A DNA stretch of 43,630 nt from Planktothrix paucivesiculata PCC 9631 (GCF_900009265.2 NZ_LR735026.1:259915-303544), one strand, 5' to 3'. Positions 25,629-35,035 are shown, counted from the stretch's first letter. Translations and numbers: made by a program. Notes: generated by a model not told the origin, from the letters alone.

Positions 25629-26300
25629 ATGATTCTATGTATTACTGATGTTCTCACACCCGAAGAACTAGAAACAACTTTAACGCTACTAGAACAAGCT
25701 GAGTTTGTAGATGGAAAAACAACGGCTGGTAAGTACGTAAAATCCGTTAAAAATAATCAACAAATCAAAACCGATACTGAGGTTACTTCTGACCTGAGAA
25801 ATATTGTTCTCGAAGCTTTAAAACGTAACGAACTGTTTAAAGTAGCGGTGCGTCCTAAAATAATCCGCCCGATGATTTTCAGTCGTTATGATGTGGGAAT
25901 GTATTATGGTTCCCATTTTGATAATGCGATTATGGGGGATGAATCTATTTCTCGAACCGATGTTTCATTAACTCTATTTCTCTCTGACCCTAACACCTAT
26001 CAAGGGGGAGAATTAGTCATCGAAACTTCACTAGGGGAACAAAGTTTTAAGTTAGATGCAGGTTCGGCAATTGTTTATCCGTCTTCGACTTTGCATCGTG
26101 TGGAAACGGTGACTGAAGGGACTCGGTGGGCGGCGGTTACTTGGATTCAAAGTTTAGTGCGTGACCCATCTCAACGAGAAATATTGTTTGATTTAGATAC
26201 CGCCCGTAGAAGTATTTTCAAACAATATGGCAAAACCATAGAATTTGACTTAATTGCTAAAAGTCACGCCAATTTATTGCGAAAATGGGCTGATATTTAA
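25629..26300 (+). CDS. PKHD-type Fe(II)/2-oxoglutarate hydroxylase (YbiX/PiuC family)
   Basis: A 223-aa dioxygenase. The iron ligands are visible in GSHFDNAIMG (His-x-Asp) and STLHRVETV (second His), and the 2-oxoglutarate-binding Arg is probably in EGTRWAAVTW. The segments VKNNQQIKTDTE, LTLFLSDPNTYQGGELVI and the C-terminal FDLDTARRSI...LLRKWADI are characteristic of the YbiX/PiuC family. Enterobacterial and pseudomonad members are encoded beside iron-siderophore receptors. No TonB receptor is present here; instead a small exported protein is encoded 6 bp upstream. Catalytic residues are intact. The substrate is unknown. Confidence 0.9.
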   Translation: MILCITDVLTPEELETTLTLLEQAEFVDGKTTAGKYVKSVKNNQQIKTDTEVTSDLRNIVLEALKRNELFKVAVRPKIIRPMIFSRYDVGMYYGSHFDNAIMGDESISRTDVSLTLFLSDPNTYQGGELVIETSLGEQSFKLDAGSAIVYPSSTLHRVETVTEGTRWAAVTWIQSLVRDPSQREILFDLDTARRSIFKQYGKTIEFDLIAKSHANLLRKWADI

Positions 26301-26414
26301 CCCAAATTTAATTAATTAAAATGTAGGGACATTTTATCAAACCTCTCTACACATCAGGGCTTTATTCTCAAAATCTCGAATATTTTTGATTTAAACGTAA
26401 CAGGAGAAAAAATC

Positions 26415-27119
26415 ATGAGTCTGTATGAATCTAACGATGAAAATAGCGGTTCTGATAATAGCTGGGACAATAATAGTTACGATGATTATTATCAACAAAT
26501 TCCGGTAACTGGTGTTAACCCAACAATCGCTGGTCGTCCTGATAATAGTTGGGATAATAGTTCTGATAATAGCTGGGATAATAATAGTTCCGATAATTAT
26601 TATCCACCAATTCCCGTAACTGGTGTTAATCCAATAACGGGTGTTTCTGATAATAATGGTTGGGATAAGCTGACCGGAACCCATTGGGATGATGTCTTAA
26701 AAAATCCTCAATATCAACAGAATTTAACTGAGATGTTTGATGAGGAATATTATCGTAACACTAATCCTGATATCAATACCGCTATCTCTCAAGGAACCTT
26801 ATCTTCTGGTTTACAACAGTATCTTAAATCGGGAGAAACAGAAGGACGTTCACCCAATGAATTCTATGATGAATCCTACTACTTAAATACAAATCCAGAT
26901 GTGGCTAATGCTGTCCAAGCGGGTGCATTTAATTCGGGTTTTGAACATTTTGTCATGTCGGGGGCTGAAGAAGGACGAAACCCCAGCAGCCAGTTTAACA
27001 CAGGAGCTTATTTAGGGCATAATCCTGATGTGGCACAGGCTATTAATAGTGGAGCTTTTACCAGTGCGTTCTCCCATTATACCCAATATGGTCACTTGGA
27101 AGGTCGGATTGCACACTGA
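26415..27119 (+). CDS. Repeat protein with low-complexity N-terminus
   Basis: A 234-aa acidic protein with ribosome-binding site acaggag. Residues about 1-85 are built of repeated DNSWDNNS units and two copies of YY..IPVTGVNP. Residues about 108-232 contain three repeats of about 40 residues with the pattern (F/Y)DE.YY.NTNPD(V/I)..A...G...SG..H....G..EGR. Such repeats are found in large cyanobacterial extracellular proteins next to RTX or peptidase domains. No signal peptide is seen, so secretion, if any, would be by a type I route. Function is unknown. It follows the hydroxylase gene after 114 bp. Confidence 0.72.
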   Translation: MSLYESNDENSGSDNSWDNNSYDDYYQQIPVTGVNPTIAGRPDNSWDNSSDNSWDNNSSDNYYPPIPVTGVNPITGVSDNNGWDKLTGTHWDDVLKNPQYQQNLTEMFDEEYYRNTNPDINTAISQGTLSSGLQQYLKSGETEGRSPNEFYDESYYLNTNPDVANAVQAGAFNSGFEHFVMSGAEEGRNPSSQFNTGAYLGHNPDVAQAINSGAFTSAFSHYTQYGHLEGRIAH

Positions 27120-27254
27120 TTTAAACAATAATTGAATCCATAGCAATCCTATATAGATAGGGTTGCTCATCTTTCTCCTTTGACTCTTAGAGTTATTTCT
27201 AGCATAATTTTTTCAAGGGAATGGGGAATAAATAGCAAATGGGCAAATAGCGCC

Positions 27255-27674
27255 CTACTGCTGAAATAGGTTTTGGAATGGTTCTGTATTCTTCCAGCGA
27301 TAGGTATTGAAGTCTCGATGGTCAACAGAAAGAATCCGACCGTGACCAAGTTCTTCAGCAAGAATAACTAGGGAAGCATCGGCTAAATCCATTGGTAAAT
27401 CTCTATATTTCTGCATTAGTTGTTCGATACGCAAACAATGACTTTGCTTGAGATCAAATACTTGCAATATTCCCGTATAAATTTTGCGAATAAAAAGTTT
27501 TGGAGCATCTATACCTACTCTTTTTTGTAGTAGATAACAGGTTTCCGTAACTACACACCAAGTTGTGATAAATTTCTCGTTTTCTAATTTCTGAAATAAG
27601 GTTTTTGCGGCTGGATGGGCTGAATCATTTTTATTAGCAAGAGTAAACCAGAAACCTGTGTCAACGATGATCAT
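27255..27674 (-). CDS. PIN-domain toxin (VapC-like)
   Basis: A 139-aa PIN-domain protein starting MIIVDTGFWFTLAN. Acidic residues of the nuclease site are seen in IVDTGFW, VTETCYLL, LADASLVILAEE and SVDHRDF. VapC toxins are Mg-dependent endoribonucleases that cut tRNA or rRNA. The ATG at 27674 lies within the 3' end of the preceding antitoxin-like gene (14-bp overlap), which is the usual order antitoxin then toxin. An ATG 18 bases further upstream is possible. The frame and active site look complete. Confidence 0.87.
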   Translation of the reverse strand: MIIVDTGFWFTLANKNDSAHPAAKTLFQKLENEKFITTWCVVTETCYLLQKRVGIDAPKLFIRKIYTGILQVFDLKQSHCLRIEQLMQKYRDLPMDLADASLVILAEELGHGRILSVDHRDFNTYRWKNTEPFQNLFQQ

Positions 27675-27903
27675 ATTTTTCCTCAAGTTCACTACTCAAA
27701 TAGGTTTTATAATTTCTCGATAAGTCGGCTTCTGCTTCTATACAACCGATGAAGTCTGACCAGTCTTGGGTTTTGCTTTCTGGAATTTCTGGCTGGTTCG
27801 GGAAGTAACTTTTTTTGAGGACACAGACAAGTTCAAAGATAACTTGTTGTGCATCGGGGGGAAGGGATGCTATGTCTTGCTGGATAGTATCTAGGTTAAT
27901 CAT
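27661..27903 (-). CDS. VapB-like antitoxin
   Basis: An 80-aa protein starting MINLDTIQQDIASLPPDAQQ. The N-terminal SLPPDAQQVIFELVCVLKK segment resembles DUF2281-type antitoxins common in cyanobacteria. The C-terminus is acidic and probably binds the PIN toxin. It overlaps the toxin gene by 14 bp. The frame stays open 78 bp upstream, but the ATG at 27903 fits family length. No ribosome-binding site is obvious. Antitoxin status is inferred mainly from context. Confidence 0.75.
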   Translation of the reverse strand: MINLDTIQQDIASLPPDAQQVIFELVCVLKKSYFPNQPEIPESKTQDWSDFIGCIEAEADLSRNYKTYLSSELEEKYDHR

Positions 27904-28094
27904 ATTTGTTGATTTTCTCTTATTATTGGTTGTATCATAATTATTCAAAAGATTCTGAAAGGATGAAAACTGGTTTTTCAACTTTTATCTTTTGTCATTA
28001 ATGAGTTCGCCTGGTTGTCGAACGTTGATATAATCAAGCCTATTTTATTTACCCATGATATAGAATCTGGGAAAAAGATTAATTATTATAGTTT

Positions 28095-28466
28095 CTATTC
28101 TCGCCCTAGATTCTGCTTAGATTCTTGCTCAAACCATTGAATTAACTGTTTAACTGTTAAATCTTGAATAGGAATATTTTCAGATTGAGACGCTTGTTTT
28201 AAAGGCTTTAATGAAGAAATTACTAATTGACTAAAAAACTGATGAAAATTTCCATCTAATTCTAATTTTTCTTTAAAACTATCATCATTTTTAACCCAGG
28301 ATTGAACTTGTTCGGGTTTAATATCTTCAATTTTAATATCTTCAGTTTCAGCAATTTGTTTTAAACACCGTAACGCATAAATCCCTAACCGCGTCGAAAA
28401 CTTCTCCTTAGAAGATAATAACGCCGCATCAACTTGAATCGCCTCATCCTCAGTTAAAAATTCCAT
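28095..28466 (-). CDS. Conserved hypothetical protein, soluble
   Basis: A 123-aa acidic helical protein beginning MEFLTEDEAIQVDAALLSSKEKF. It has two similar segments, TEDIKIEDIKPEQVQSWV and SENIPIQDLTVKQLIQWF, spaced by about 55 residues and probably an internal duplication of a small helical unit. There is no signal peptide or membrane segment. I recall similar proteins only as uncharacterised cyanobacterial genes. It lies between the VapBC-like pair and sufR on the same strand, without close coupling. Confidence 0.65.
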   Translation of the reverse strand: MEFLTEDEAIQVDAALLSSKEKFSTRLGIYALRCLKQIAETEDIKIEDIKPEQVQSWVKNDDSFKEKLELDGNFHQFFSQLVISSLKPLKQASQSENIPIQDLTVKQLIQWFEQESKQNLGRE

Positions 28467-28564
28467 AGTTTTACTTAATTATTTAATATAGCAATTGTGG
28501 CAACACAGTTAGGATAAAGACTGATTTATTAAACCCCGGCTTGTGTCTATCTTTTCCTCCGGTG

Positions 28565-29242
28565 TTACCTGTTCCGGTGTTCCCTGTTGCCTCCGATAAT
28601 TAAATACCCACAACGATGTTCACCATTTACAATCCAATGGGTTCTTTCCACCGTACAATCTGCTAAGATTTCCCCAAACATTTCTAACTCATGGCCACAA
28701 ACACTGGGAAAAGATTCCGCCACATTAGAAATAGCACAATGATGTTCGGTTAATATATAACGTTCATGATTATTGGTATCCAAGGGTTCCGACTCCACCG
28801 AATACCATTCGGCCATATACCCTTCAGTTTTTCTTAATTCGACTAATTTTTCTACCCGTTCTTTGAGGGAACCCGTGCCCACTTTTTCTCGATATTCTAT
28901 GGCTTTGCGTTGCCATTGTTTCTGTAAAATTTGACTTACCTGTTCATGTCCGACGGTTTGCGCTAAAGTATCCAGAAAGGAAATGGCAAACTCATCATAA
29001 CGGTTAGGAAAACCTTCCCGGCCTTGAGTCGTCAGTTCATAAACGTGCTGAGGGCGTCCCATGCCCACCTGCACCGAGTTATAGGCAATTAACCCATCCA
29101 TTTCCAAATCTTTGAGATGGCGACGAATGGCTTGGGGACTAATATCAAGGGTTTCCGCCAACTCCTGGGCCGTCGCCTGGGCTTGCTTTAGGAGAAGTTG
29201 CAGAATATCGTGTTTCGTGGACTGGTGTTGTGTGGTGGCCAT
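28565..29242 (-). CDS. sufR: SufR, iron-sulphur-sensing repressor of the suf operon
   Basis: A 225-aa DeoR-like regulator. A winged helix-turn-helix occupies about residues 8-75 (DISPQAIRRHLKDLEMDGLI). Four cysteines (169, 182, 196 and 211) lie in the C-terminal part HHCAISN...SVCGHE...LADCTVE...HRCGYL. Three of them match the spacing of the cluster-binding cysteines of Synechocystis SufR. The [4Fe-4S] dimer represses sufBCDS and its own gene when clusters are plentiful. It is transcribed divergently from sufB, the known cyanobacterial arrangement. The ATG at 29242 (MATTQHQ) is preferred to one 42 bases upstream that would lie in the operator region. Confidence 0.93.
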   Translation of the reverse strand: MATTQHQSTKHDILQLLLKQAQATAQELAETLDISPQAIRRHLKDLEMDGLIAYNSVQVGMGRPQHVYELTTQGREGFPNRYDEFAISFLDTLAQTVGHEQVSQILQKQWQRKAIEYREKVGTGSLKERVEKLVELRKTEGYMAEWYSVESEPLDTNNHERYILTEHHCAISNVAESFPSVCGHELEMFGEILADCTVERTHWIVNGEHRCGYLIIGGNREHRNR

Positions 29243-29275
29243 CGTCTTAACAAAAATTAATGAATTTGGACTTTG

Positions 29276-29332
29276 ACAATACACTTATTGTTAATGTAGC
29301 TTAAAATAGACTTAAGTAACAAATCTGTTGTT
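29276..29332. promoter_or_regulatory. Candidate SufR operators between sufR and sufB
   Basis: Two palindromes lie in the 154-bp divergent intergenic region: acaat-acactt-attgt (29276-29291) and aacaa-atctg-ttgtt (29318-29332), the latter inside a longer imperfect dyad (gacttaa...ttaagtc). They resemble, but do not exactly equal, the CAAC-N6-GTTG site reported for Synechocystis SufR. Confidence 0.55.
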
Positions 29333-29396
29333 TAAGTCAACAGCCTACCACCCGTCTGCCATCCTTTGAGAACCGTCGAACACTAAATTTAAGCTT

Positions 29397-30833
29397 ATGA
29401 GTGCTTCCGTTAAAACCCTGGTCAACCAACCGTACAAATACGGCTTTGTCACCGATATTGAGTCAGATACCATTCCTCGGGGACTGAGTGAGGACGTTGT
29501 GCGCCTGATTTCGGCTAAAAAAAACGAGCCGGAGTTTATGCTCAACTTCCGTCTGCGAGCCTATCAGCAATGGCTGAAGATGGAGGAACCCACCTGGCCC
29601 CATGTCCACTATCCCGCCCTTGACTATCAATCTATTATCTACTATTCCGCGCCCAAAGTTGAAAAGAAAAAAACCAGTTTAGAAGAAGTTGACCCGACTC
29701 TATTAGAAACGTTTGAAAAATTAGGCATCCCTTTAAACGAACAAAAACGCCTGTCTAATGTAGCCGTTGATGCGGTTTTTGATAGTGTTTCAATTGCCAC
29801 CACCTTTAAGGAAAAATTAGCCGAAGATGGGGTAATTTTCTGTTCCATTTCTGAAGCCGTTAAAGAACATCCTGAACTGATTGAAAAATATTTAGGTAGT
29901 GTGGTTCCCGTTGCTGATAATTTCTTCGCAGCGTTGAATTCTGCGGTGTTTAGTGATGGGTCATTTGTTTATATTCCGAAAGGGGTACAATGTCCGATGG
30001 ATTTGTCTACCTATTTTCGGATTAATAACGGTGATTCAGGACAGTTTGAACGCACTTTAATTGTGGCGGAGGAAGGCAGTTCTGTCACCTATTTAGAAGG
30101 CTGTACCGCCCCGATGTTTGATACGAACCAACTGCACGCCGCTGTAGTGGAATTGGTGACTTTAGATAATGCCGAAATCAAATATTCAACGGTGCAAAAT
30201 TGGTACGCCGGAGATGAAGAAGGCAAGGGCGGAATTTACAACTTTGTGACTAAACGGGGATTATGTAAAGGCGTCAATTCTAAGATTTCTTGGACTCAAG
30301 TAGAAACCGGGTCTGCTATTACTTGGAAATATCCCAGTTGTCTATTAGTTGGGGATAATTCCGTGGGTGAATTCTATTCCGTTGCCCTAACGAATAATAA
30401 ACAACAGGCAGACACCGGAACCAAAATGATTCATATTGGGAAAAATACCCGGAGCACAATTATTTCTAAAGGAATTTCTGCCGGGAAATCCTCCAATAGT
30501 TATCGCGGTTTAGTCAAAATGGGGCCAAAAGCAGCCGGGGCGAGAAATTATTCTCAATGTGATTCCATGTTAATTGGCGATAGAGCTCAAGCCAATACTT
30601 TTCCCTATATTCAAGTGGAAAATAATAGTGCAAAAGTTGAACATGAAGCTTCTACTTCTAAAATAGGAGAAGACCAACTGTTCTATTTTTCTCAACGGGG
30701 CATTTCTGCTGAAGATGCTATATCAATGATGATTAGCGGTTTCTGTAAAGATGTGTTCAGTAAATTGCCGATGGAATTTGCCGTCGAAGCCGATAAATTA
30801 TTGAGCTTAAAATTAGAAGGAACCGTGGGTTAA
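29397..30833 (+). CDS. sufB: SufB, Fe-S cluster scaffold subunit
   Basis: A 478-aa protein of the SUF scaffold complex SufBC2D. Characteristic blocks are [13 protein letters not shown] near the N-terminus, [38 protein letters not shown], and the C-terminal [22 protein letters not shown]. Fe-S clusters are built on SufB with sulphur delivered by SufS. Length is typical. It is the first gene of sufBCDS, under SufR control from the divergent promoter region. Spacing to sufC (193 bp) is enlarged by REP-like repeats. Confidence 0.97.
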   Translation: MSASVKTLVNQPYKYGFVTDIESDTIPRGLSEDVVRLISAKKNEPEFMLNFRLRAYQQWLKMEEPTWPHVHYPALDYQSIIYYSAPKVEKKKTSLEEVDPTLLETFEKLGIPLNEQKRLSNVAVDAVFDSVSIATTFKEKLAEDGVIFCSISEAVKEHPELIEKYLGSVVPVADNFFAALNSAVFSDGSFVYIPKGVQCPMDLSTYFRINNGDSGQFERTLIVAEEGSSVTYLEGCTAPMFDTNQLHAAVVELVTLDNAEIKYSTVQNWYAGDEEGKGGIYNFVTKRGLCKGVNSKISWTQVETGSAITWKYPSCLLVGDNSVGEFYSVALTNNKQQADTGTKMIHIGKNTRSTIISKGISAGKSSNSYRGLVKMGPKAAGARNYSQCDSMLIGDRAQANTFPYIQVENNSAKVEHEASTSKIGEDQLFYFSQRGISAEDAISMMISGFCKDVFSKLPMEFAVEADKLLSLKLEGTVG

Positions 30834-30834
30834 T

Positions 30835-30997
30835 CAGTTATCAGTTATCAGTTATCAGTTATCCCCCTCGTTTCTAGGTTCTACCTAGAAATGAAAACTA
30901 GAGGCTCTGCCTCTGGTCAAAACATACATTCCCTTTAGTTAAAACGGAGGCGGAGCCTCCTAAATACATTCCCTGGTTCTACCAGGGAACGAGGGGA
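30835..30997. repeat. Tandem and hairpin repeats in the sufB-sufC gap
   Basis: Three 9-bp units of tcagttatc (30835-30861) are followed by a large imperfect inverted repeat. Outer arms are cccctcgtttct... and ...ggaacgagggg, with inner hairpins agaggctctgcctct, ggaggcggagcctcc and ggttctaccagggaac. It resembles dispersed cyanobacterial palindromes and may modulate message stability between sufB and sufC. Confidence 0.75.
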
Positions 30998-31026
30998 AAA
31001 ATTCCTAAATTCAACAACTTACAACC

Positions 31027-31809
31027 ATGATTAAAGACAACAGCAAAGTGATTCTATCCGTTAAAAATTTAACGGCTAATATTGACGATAAAGAAATCCT
31101 CAAAGGCTTTAATTTAGAAGTCAAAGCCGGAGAAATCCATGCCATTATGGGTTTAAATGGTTCGGGGAAAAGCACCTTTTCCAAGGTATTGAGTGGGCAT
31201 CCTAGCTACCAAGTTACCGGAGGGGAAATCACCTTTCTAGGGCAAGATTTATTAGAATTAGCACCGGAAGAACGGGCTTTAGCGGGGATTTTCTTGGCGT
31301 TTCAATATCCGATTGAAATTCCGGGGGTGAGTAATTTAGACTTTTTGAGAGTTGCCTATAATGCCCATCAAAAACACAAAGGACTTGAAGAATTAGACGC
31401 TTTTGATTTTGATGAATTAGTCCGAGAAAAACTAGATATCGTGAAAATGCGGGATGAATTTTTAGAACGTAGTGTTAACGAAGGTTTTTCTGGGGGAGAG
31501 AAAAAACGCAATGAAATTTTACAAATGGCGTTATTAGAACCTAAATTAGCGATTTTAGATGAAACTGATTCTGGTTTAGATATTGATGCGTTGCGAATTG
31601 TTGCCAGTGGAGTTAATCAATTAGCCAATGAAAATAACGCCCTAGTGTTGATTACCCATTATCAAAGATTACTGGATTATATTGTACCGGATTTTGTTCA
31701 TGTTGTATCGGACGGACGAATTATTAAAACCGGGACAAAAGAACTGGCTTTAGAGTTAGAAGAACAGGGTTATGATGATGTTGTGGCTGCGTCCATGGTG
31801 GGGGTTTAA
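31027..31809 (+). CDS. sufC: SufC, Fe-S assembly ATPase
   Basis: A 260-aa ABC-type ATPase. Walker A is GLNGSGKST, the signature is [14 protein letters not shown] and Walker B is [12 protein letters not shown], followed by [11 protein letters not shown]. SufC drives conformational change of the SufBC2D scaffold during cluster assembly. It is cytoplasmic, with no membrane partner. It ends in TAATG, sharing one base with the sufD start, so the two are translationally coupled. Confidence 0.97.
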   Translation: MIKDNSKVILSVKNLTANIDDKEILKGFNLEVKAGEIHAIMGLNGSGKSTFSKVLSGHPSYQVTGGEITFLGQDLLELAPEERALAGIFLAFQYPIEIPGVSNLDFLRVAYNAHQKHKGLEELDAFDFDELVREKLDIVKMRDEFLERSVNEGFSGGEKKRNEILQMALLEPKLAILDETDSGLDIDALRIVASGVNQLANENNALVLITHYQRLLDYIVPDFVHVVSDGRIIKTGTKELALELEEQGYDDVVAASMVGV

Positions 31810-33176
31810 TGACTAATAATACCATCACAGAAACACAGGAAGTGTCCTATTTAAACCATCTGTTAGAACAAGTTAAAGGCGGAGTTTCTGAACCGCCACT
31901 TACTTCTCAAATGTCCGGTCAATTGCAAGAAATTCGAGATCATGCTTTAACTTGGATTAAGGAATTAGAAATCCCGACAAAACGGGATGAAGAATGGCGG
32001 TTTACCGATTTATCCCCTTTATTAGCCCATCGCTTTCAATCGGCTCATTTTGTTCCGTTAGAAAATCAAGCGATCGCTTCTTTAATCTTACCCGAATCTG
32101 AACACAAACGGATAGTATTTGTTAATGGCATTTATGCCCCCCATCTGTCTGATATTACAGAAATTCCCGAGGGTATTTTTATTGGGAATTTAGCAGAACT
32201 TCCCGAAAATTTTAGAGATCGTCTTCCCCAGTATCTCAGTCAACAACAAGGAAATCAAGACGTTTTTGCTACTCTCAATTCCACCGGATTAAAGGATGCA
32301 GCAGTCATCTGGGTAGAAAAAAATCAAATCATTGAAGACCCGATTCATTTATTATTTATTGCCCTACCGGATAATATTCCGGTAATCAATCAACCCCGTG
32401 GCCTAATTATCGCAGAAACTGGCAGTTCAATCACTTTAATTGAACATTATGCCACGGCCGAGATTTTCGGATGTTCTGATCGGGTAAAAGTTCAACCCTA
32501 TTTTACTAATGCGGTGACAGAAATTTACCTAGAAGAAAATGCCCAAGTCAATCATACCCGCTTACAACGGGGGTCTGGGTCGGCATTTCATATTGGTAAA
32601 AATGCGATTTTTCAAGCTCGAAATAGTCGGTATACTTGCCATGCAATTAGTTTGGGATCTAAACTATCTCGCCATAATTTAGAGGTTTATCAACGGGGAG
32701 AAGGGACGGAAACGACTCTAAATGGATTAACCTTAATTGGGAGTCAACAGTTAGCTGATACCCACAGTTCCATGATGCTCAATCATCAGCACGGTACATT
32801 TAATCAAGTTCATAAATGTATTATTGACGACAAGGCTCATGGAATTTTCAATGGTAAAGTATTTGTACCTCAAACGGCACAGTTTACGAATGCCAATCAA
32901 CTGAGTCGGAATTTATTGCTATCTTCAAAAGGAAGAATAGACACTAAACCCCAGTTAGAAATTGTGGCGGATAATGTTAAATGTTCCCATGGTGCCACCG
33001 TCAGTCAATTAGAAGAAGATGAAGTTTTCTATTTGCGGAGTCGGGGGTTAAGTGAACAGATGAGTCGTCACCTTTTAATTGATGCTTTTGCGGCAGAAAT
33101 TTTAGGCAAATTACCATCACCCACATTAACACAGGTATTATCCCGTTGCGTTTCCTGTCGCACTGACTTCAGTTAA
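31809..33176 (+). CDS. sufD: SufD, Fe-S scaffold subunit
   Basis: A 455-aa protein homologous to SufB but shorter. Conserved blocks are PTKRDEEWRFTDLSPL, the beta-helix core, and the C-terminal CSHGATVSQLEEDEVFYLRSRGLS with the His/Glu pattern of the SufD interface. It pairs with SufB on the SufC dimer and is needed for iron acquisition. It begins on the last base of sufC. A pair of 25-bp direct repeats separates it from sufS. Confidence 0.96.
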   Translation: MTNNTITETQEVSYLNHLLEQVKGGVSEPPLTSQMSGQLQEIRDHALTWIKELEIPTKRDEEWRFTDLSPLLAHRFQSAHFVPLENQAIASLILPESEHKRIVFVNGIYAPHLSDITEIPEGIFIGNLAELPENFRDRLPQYLSQQQGNQDVFATLNSTGLKDAAVIWVEKNQIIEDPIHLLFIALPDNIPVINQPRGLIIAETGSSITLIEHYATAEIFGCSDRVKVQPYFTNAVTEIYLEENAQVNHTRLQRGSGSAFHIGKNAIFQARNSRYTCHAISLGSKLSRHNLEVYQRGEGTETTLNGLTLIGSQQLADTHSSMMLNHQHGTFNQVHKCIIDDKAHGIFNGKVFVPQTAQFTNANQLSRNLLLSSKGRIDTKPQLEIVADNVKCSHGATVSQLEEDEVFYLRSRGLSEQMSRHLLIDAFAAEILGKLPSPTLTQVLSRCVSCRTDFS

Positions 33177-33199
33177 CTGTTGTTGGGTTTTAACCCTAA

Positions 33200-33251
33200 A
33201 AAGAGCGGGCTAAAGCCCAACAACATAAAGAGCGGGCTAAAGCCCAACAAC
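33200..33251. repeat. Two direct copies of a 25-bp REP-like unit in the sufD-sufS gap
   Basis: The unit aaagagcgggctaaagccca, ending acaac, occurs at 33200-33224 and 33227-33251. Each contains a hairpin gggct/agccc. A partial inverted gttgttgggttt copy precedes them at about 33179. Confidence 0.8.
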
Positions 33252-33287
33252 GAAAGGCTTTATTAATTTTATTAAAGGATATTGAAA

Positions 33288-34538
33288 ATGATGTTAACTC
33301 AAGAAAAAACCCTCGCTGAAATTGTTCGTCAAGATTTCCCTATTTTGCATCAGGAAGTCAACGGTCATCCTTTAGTATATTTAGATAATGCGGCAACTTC
33401 TCAAAAACCCTTGGCGGTATTAAATGCCCTGCAAGACTATTATCGCAATTATAATTCTAATGTACATCGAGGGGTTCATGCGTTAAGTGCAAAAGCGACG
33501 GATACCTACGAAGCTGCCCGGTTAAAAGTTGCCCAATTTATTAAGGCTAAATCCTATAAAGAAATTGTTTATACTCGTAACGCTAGTGAAGCTATTAATA
33601 TTGTAGCCTATTCCTGGGGTTTAAATACCTTAAAAGCAGGAGATGAAATTATTCTCAGTGTCATGGAACATCATAGTAATTTAGTTCCTTGGCAAATGGT
33701 CGCCCAAAAAACCGGAGCGCTGATTAAATTTGTTGAGCTAACAGCAACTCAAGAATTTGATTTAGAACAATTTAAAACCCTAATTTCAGATAAAACTAAA
33801 TTAGTTTCGGTTGTTCATATTTCTAATACATTAGGGTGTATTAATCCAATTGAAGAAATTACTCAAATTGCCCATCAATACGGGGCTAAAGTCTTAATTG
33901 ATGCCTGCCAAAGTGCGCCCCATACCGCCCTAGATGTGCAGAAAATTGATTGTGATTGGTTGGTGGCATCGGGTCATAAAATGTGTGCGCCAACGGGGAT
34001 TGGTTTTTTATATGGCAAATTAGAGGTATTAGAAGCCATGCCGCCCTTTTTTGGGGGGGGAGAAATGATTGATGAGGTATTTTTAGATCATTTCACCGTG
34101 GGGGAATTACCCCATAAATTTGAAGCCGGAACTCCGGCGATTGGAGAAGCGATCGCTTTAGGGGCAGCTATTGATTATTTAACGTCAATTGGTATGGATA
34201 AAATCACTAATTATGAACACGAATTAACGGCTTATTTATTTGAAAGATTGCAAGAAATTCCCGAATTAAAAATTTATGGCCCCCAACCCAATGCTAAGGG
34301 AGAAGGGAGAGCCGCCTTAGCTTCTTTTAGTGTGGATGGAATTCATGCCAATGATTTATCAACCCTTTTAGATGATGGCGGGGTGGCGATTCGTTCAGGA
34401 CATCATTGCACCCAACCCTTACACCGTTATTTAGGCTTAAATTCCACCGCCCGAGCTAGTTTATATTTCTACAATACTAAACAAGAAATTGATGTTTTTA
34501 TTGTGGCTTTAAAAGAAGCGATCGCATTCTTTCTTTAA
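33288..34538 (+). CDS. sufS: SufS, cysteine desulphurase
   Basis: A 416-aa PLP enzyme of the group II desulphurases. DNAATSQKP is at the N-terminus. The Schiff-base Lys is in [11 protein letters not shown] and the sulphur-carrying Cys in [11 protein letters not shown]. It converts cysteine to alanine and passes persulphide sulphur to SufB. The ATG at 33288 has a ribosome-binding site aaagga at good distance. A TTG six bases upstream is less likely. No sufE follows in the window. It is the last gene of the suf operon. Confidence 0.96.
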   Translation: MMLTQEKTLAEIVRQDFPILHQEVNGHPLVYLDNAATSQKPLAVLNALQDYYRNYNSNVHRGVHALSAKATDTYEAARLKVAQFIKAKSYKEIVYTRNASEAINIVAYSWGLNTLKAGDEIILSVMEHHSNLVPWQMVAQKTGALIKFVELTATQEFDLEQFKTLISDKTKLVSVVHISNTLGCINPIEEITQIAHQYGAKVLIDACQSAPHTALDVQKIDCDWLVASGHKMCAPTGIGFLYGKLEVLEAMPPFFGGGEMIDEVFLDHFTVGELPHKFEAGTPAIGEAIALGAAIDYLTSIGMDKITNYEHELTAYLFERLQEIPELKIYGPQPNAKGEGRAALASFSVDGIHANDLSTLLDDGGVAIRSGHHCTQPLHRYLGLNSTARASLYFYNTKQEIDVFIVALKEAIAFFL

Positions 34539-34879
34539 ATAAATAATGAATTAATCAATAATAATTTGTGGGATTGTGTGGAGCTTCCGCACCCTACAAA
34601 TTTCTTTTGTTTTTTGTTTTTATATGTCCCCAAACTGATAACATAGCGCTACGCCTTACGATTTTGGTACTTCTAAATCCTATTCCCTATTCCCTTGTTA
34701 CTGAGCGAAGTCGAAGTATTCCCTGTTCCCTGTTCCCTCTCCCCTAACGATTTATACTAAGTTTTCAATTAACTATTGATGAGAAAAATTTCATAAAACA
34801 GAAATCAATAATTAGGGAACCTCCATCTAGGGGATAGACGGATTGTTGCTTCCCTAAAAATAGCCTAGGCTAACCGAAT
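34539..34879. other. Intergenic region after the suf operon
   Basis: No gene is supported in these 341 bp. An imperfect hairpin at 34565-34601 (tttgtggg...ccctacaaa) followed by a T-rich stretch to 34621 may terminate the suf transcript. A simple repeat tccctgttccctgttccct lies near 34718-34740. Confidence 0.5.
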
Positions 34880-35035
34880 TTACTTGATCACTTCTTGAGA
34901 AAGAACAATTTTTTCCATGGGCATTGGAGAGCCTAATCCCGTTAAGGACATTGGTTTAGAGCCGAACCAGTTCACACTCACTTGCAAATGTAGGGACAAC
35001 GTAATAAAGGCTGCCAAAAATAGTTTTTCTAACAT
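34880..35035 (-). CDS. 51-aa hypothetical secreted or membrane peptide
   Basis: A minus-strand frame starting MLEKLFLAAFITLSLHLQVS and ending EKIVLSQEVIK, with a good ribosome-binding site (ggtgggag) eight bases before the ATG. The first 20 residues are a signal-peptide-like or single-helix hydrophobic segment. The rest is short and polar with several Met residues. I do not recognise it. The overlapping plus-strand frame at 34917-35123 has no ribosome-binding site and no signal, and is taken as its shadow. Confidence 0.6.
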   Translation of the reverse strand: MLEKLFLAAFITLSLHLQVSVNWFGSKPMSLTGLGSPMPMEKIVLSQEVIK

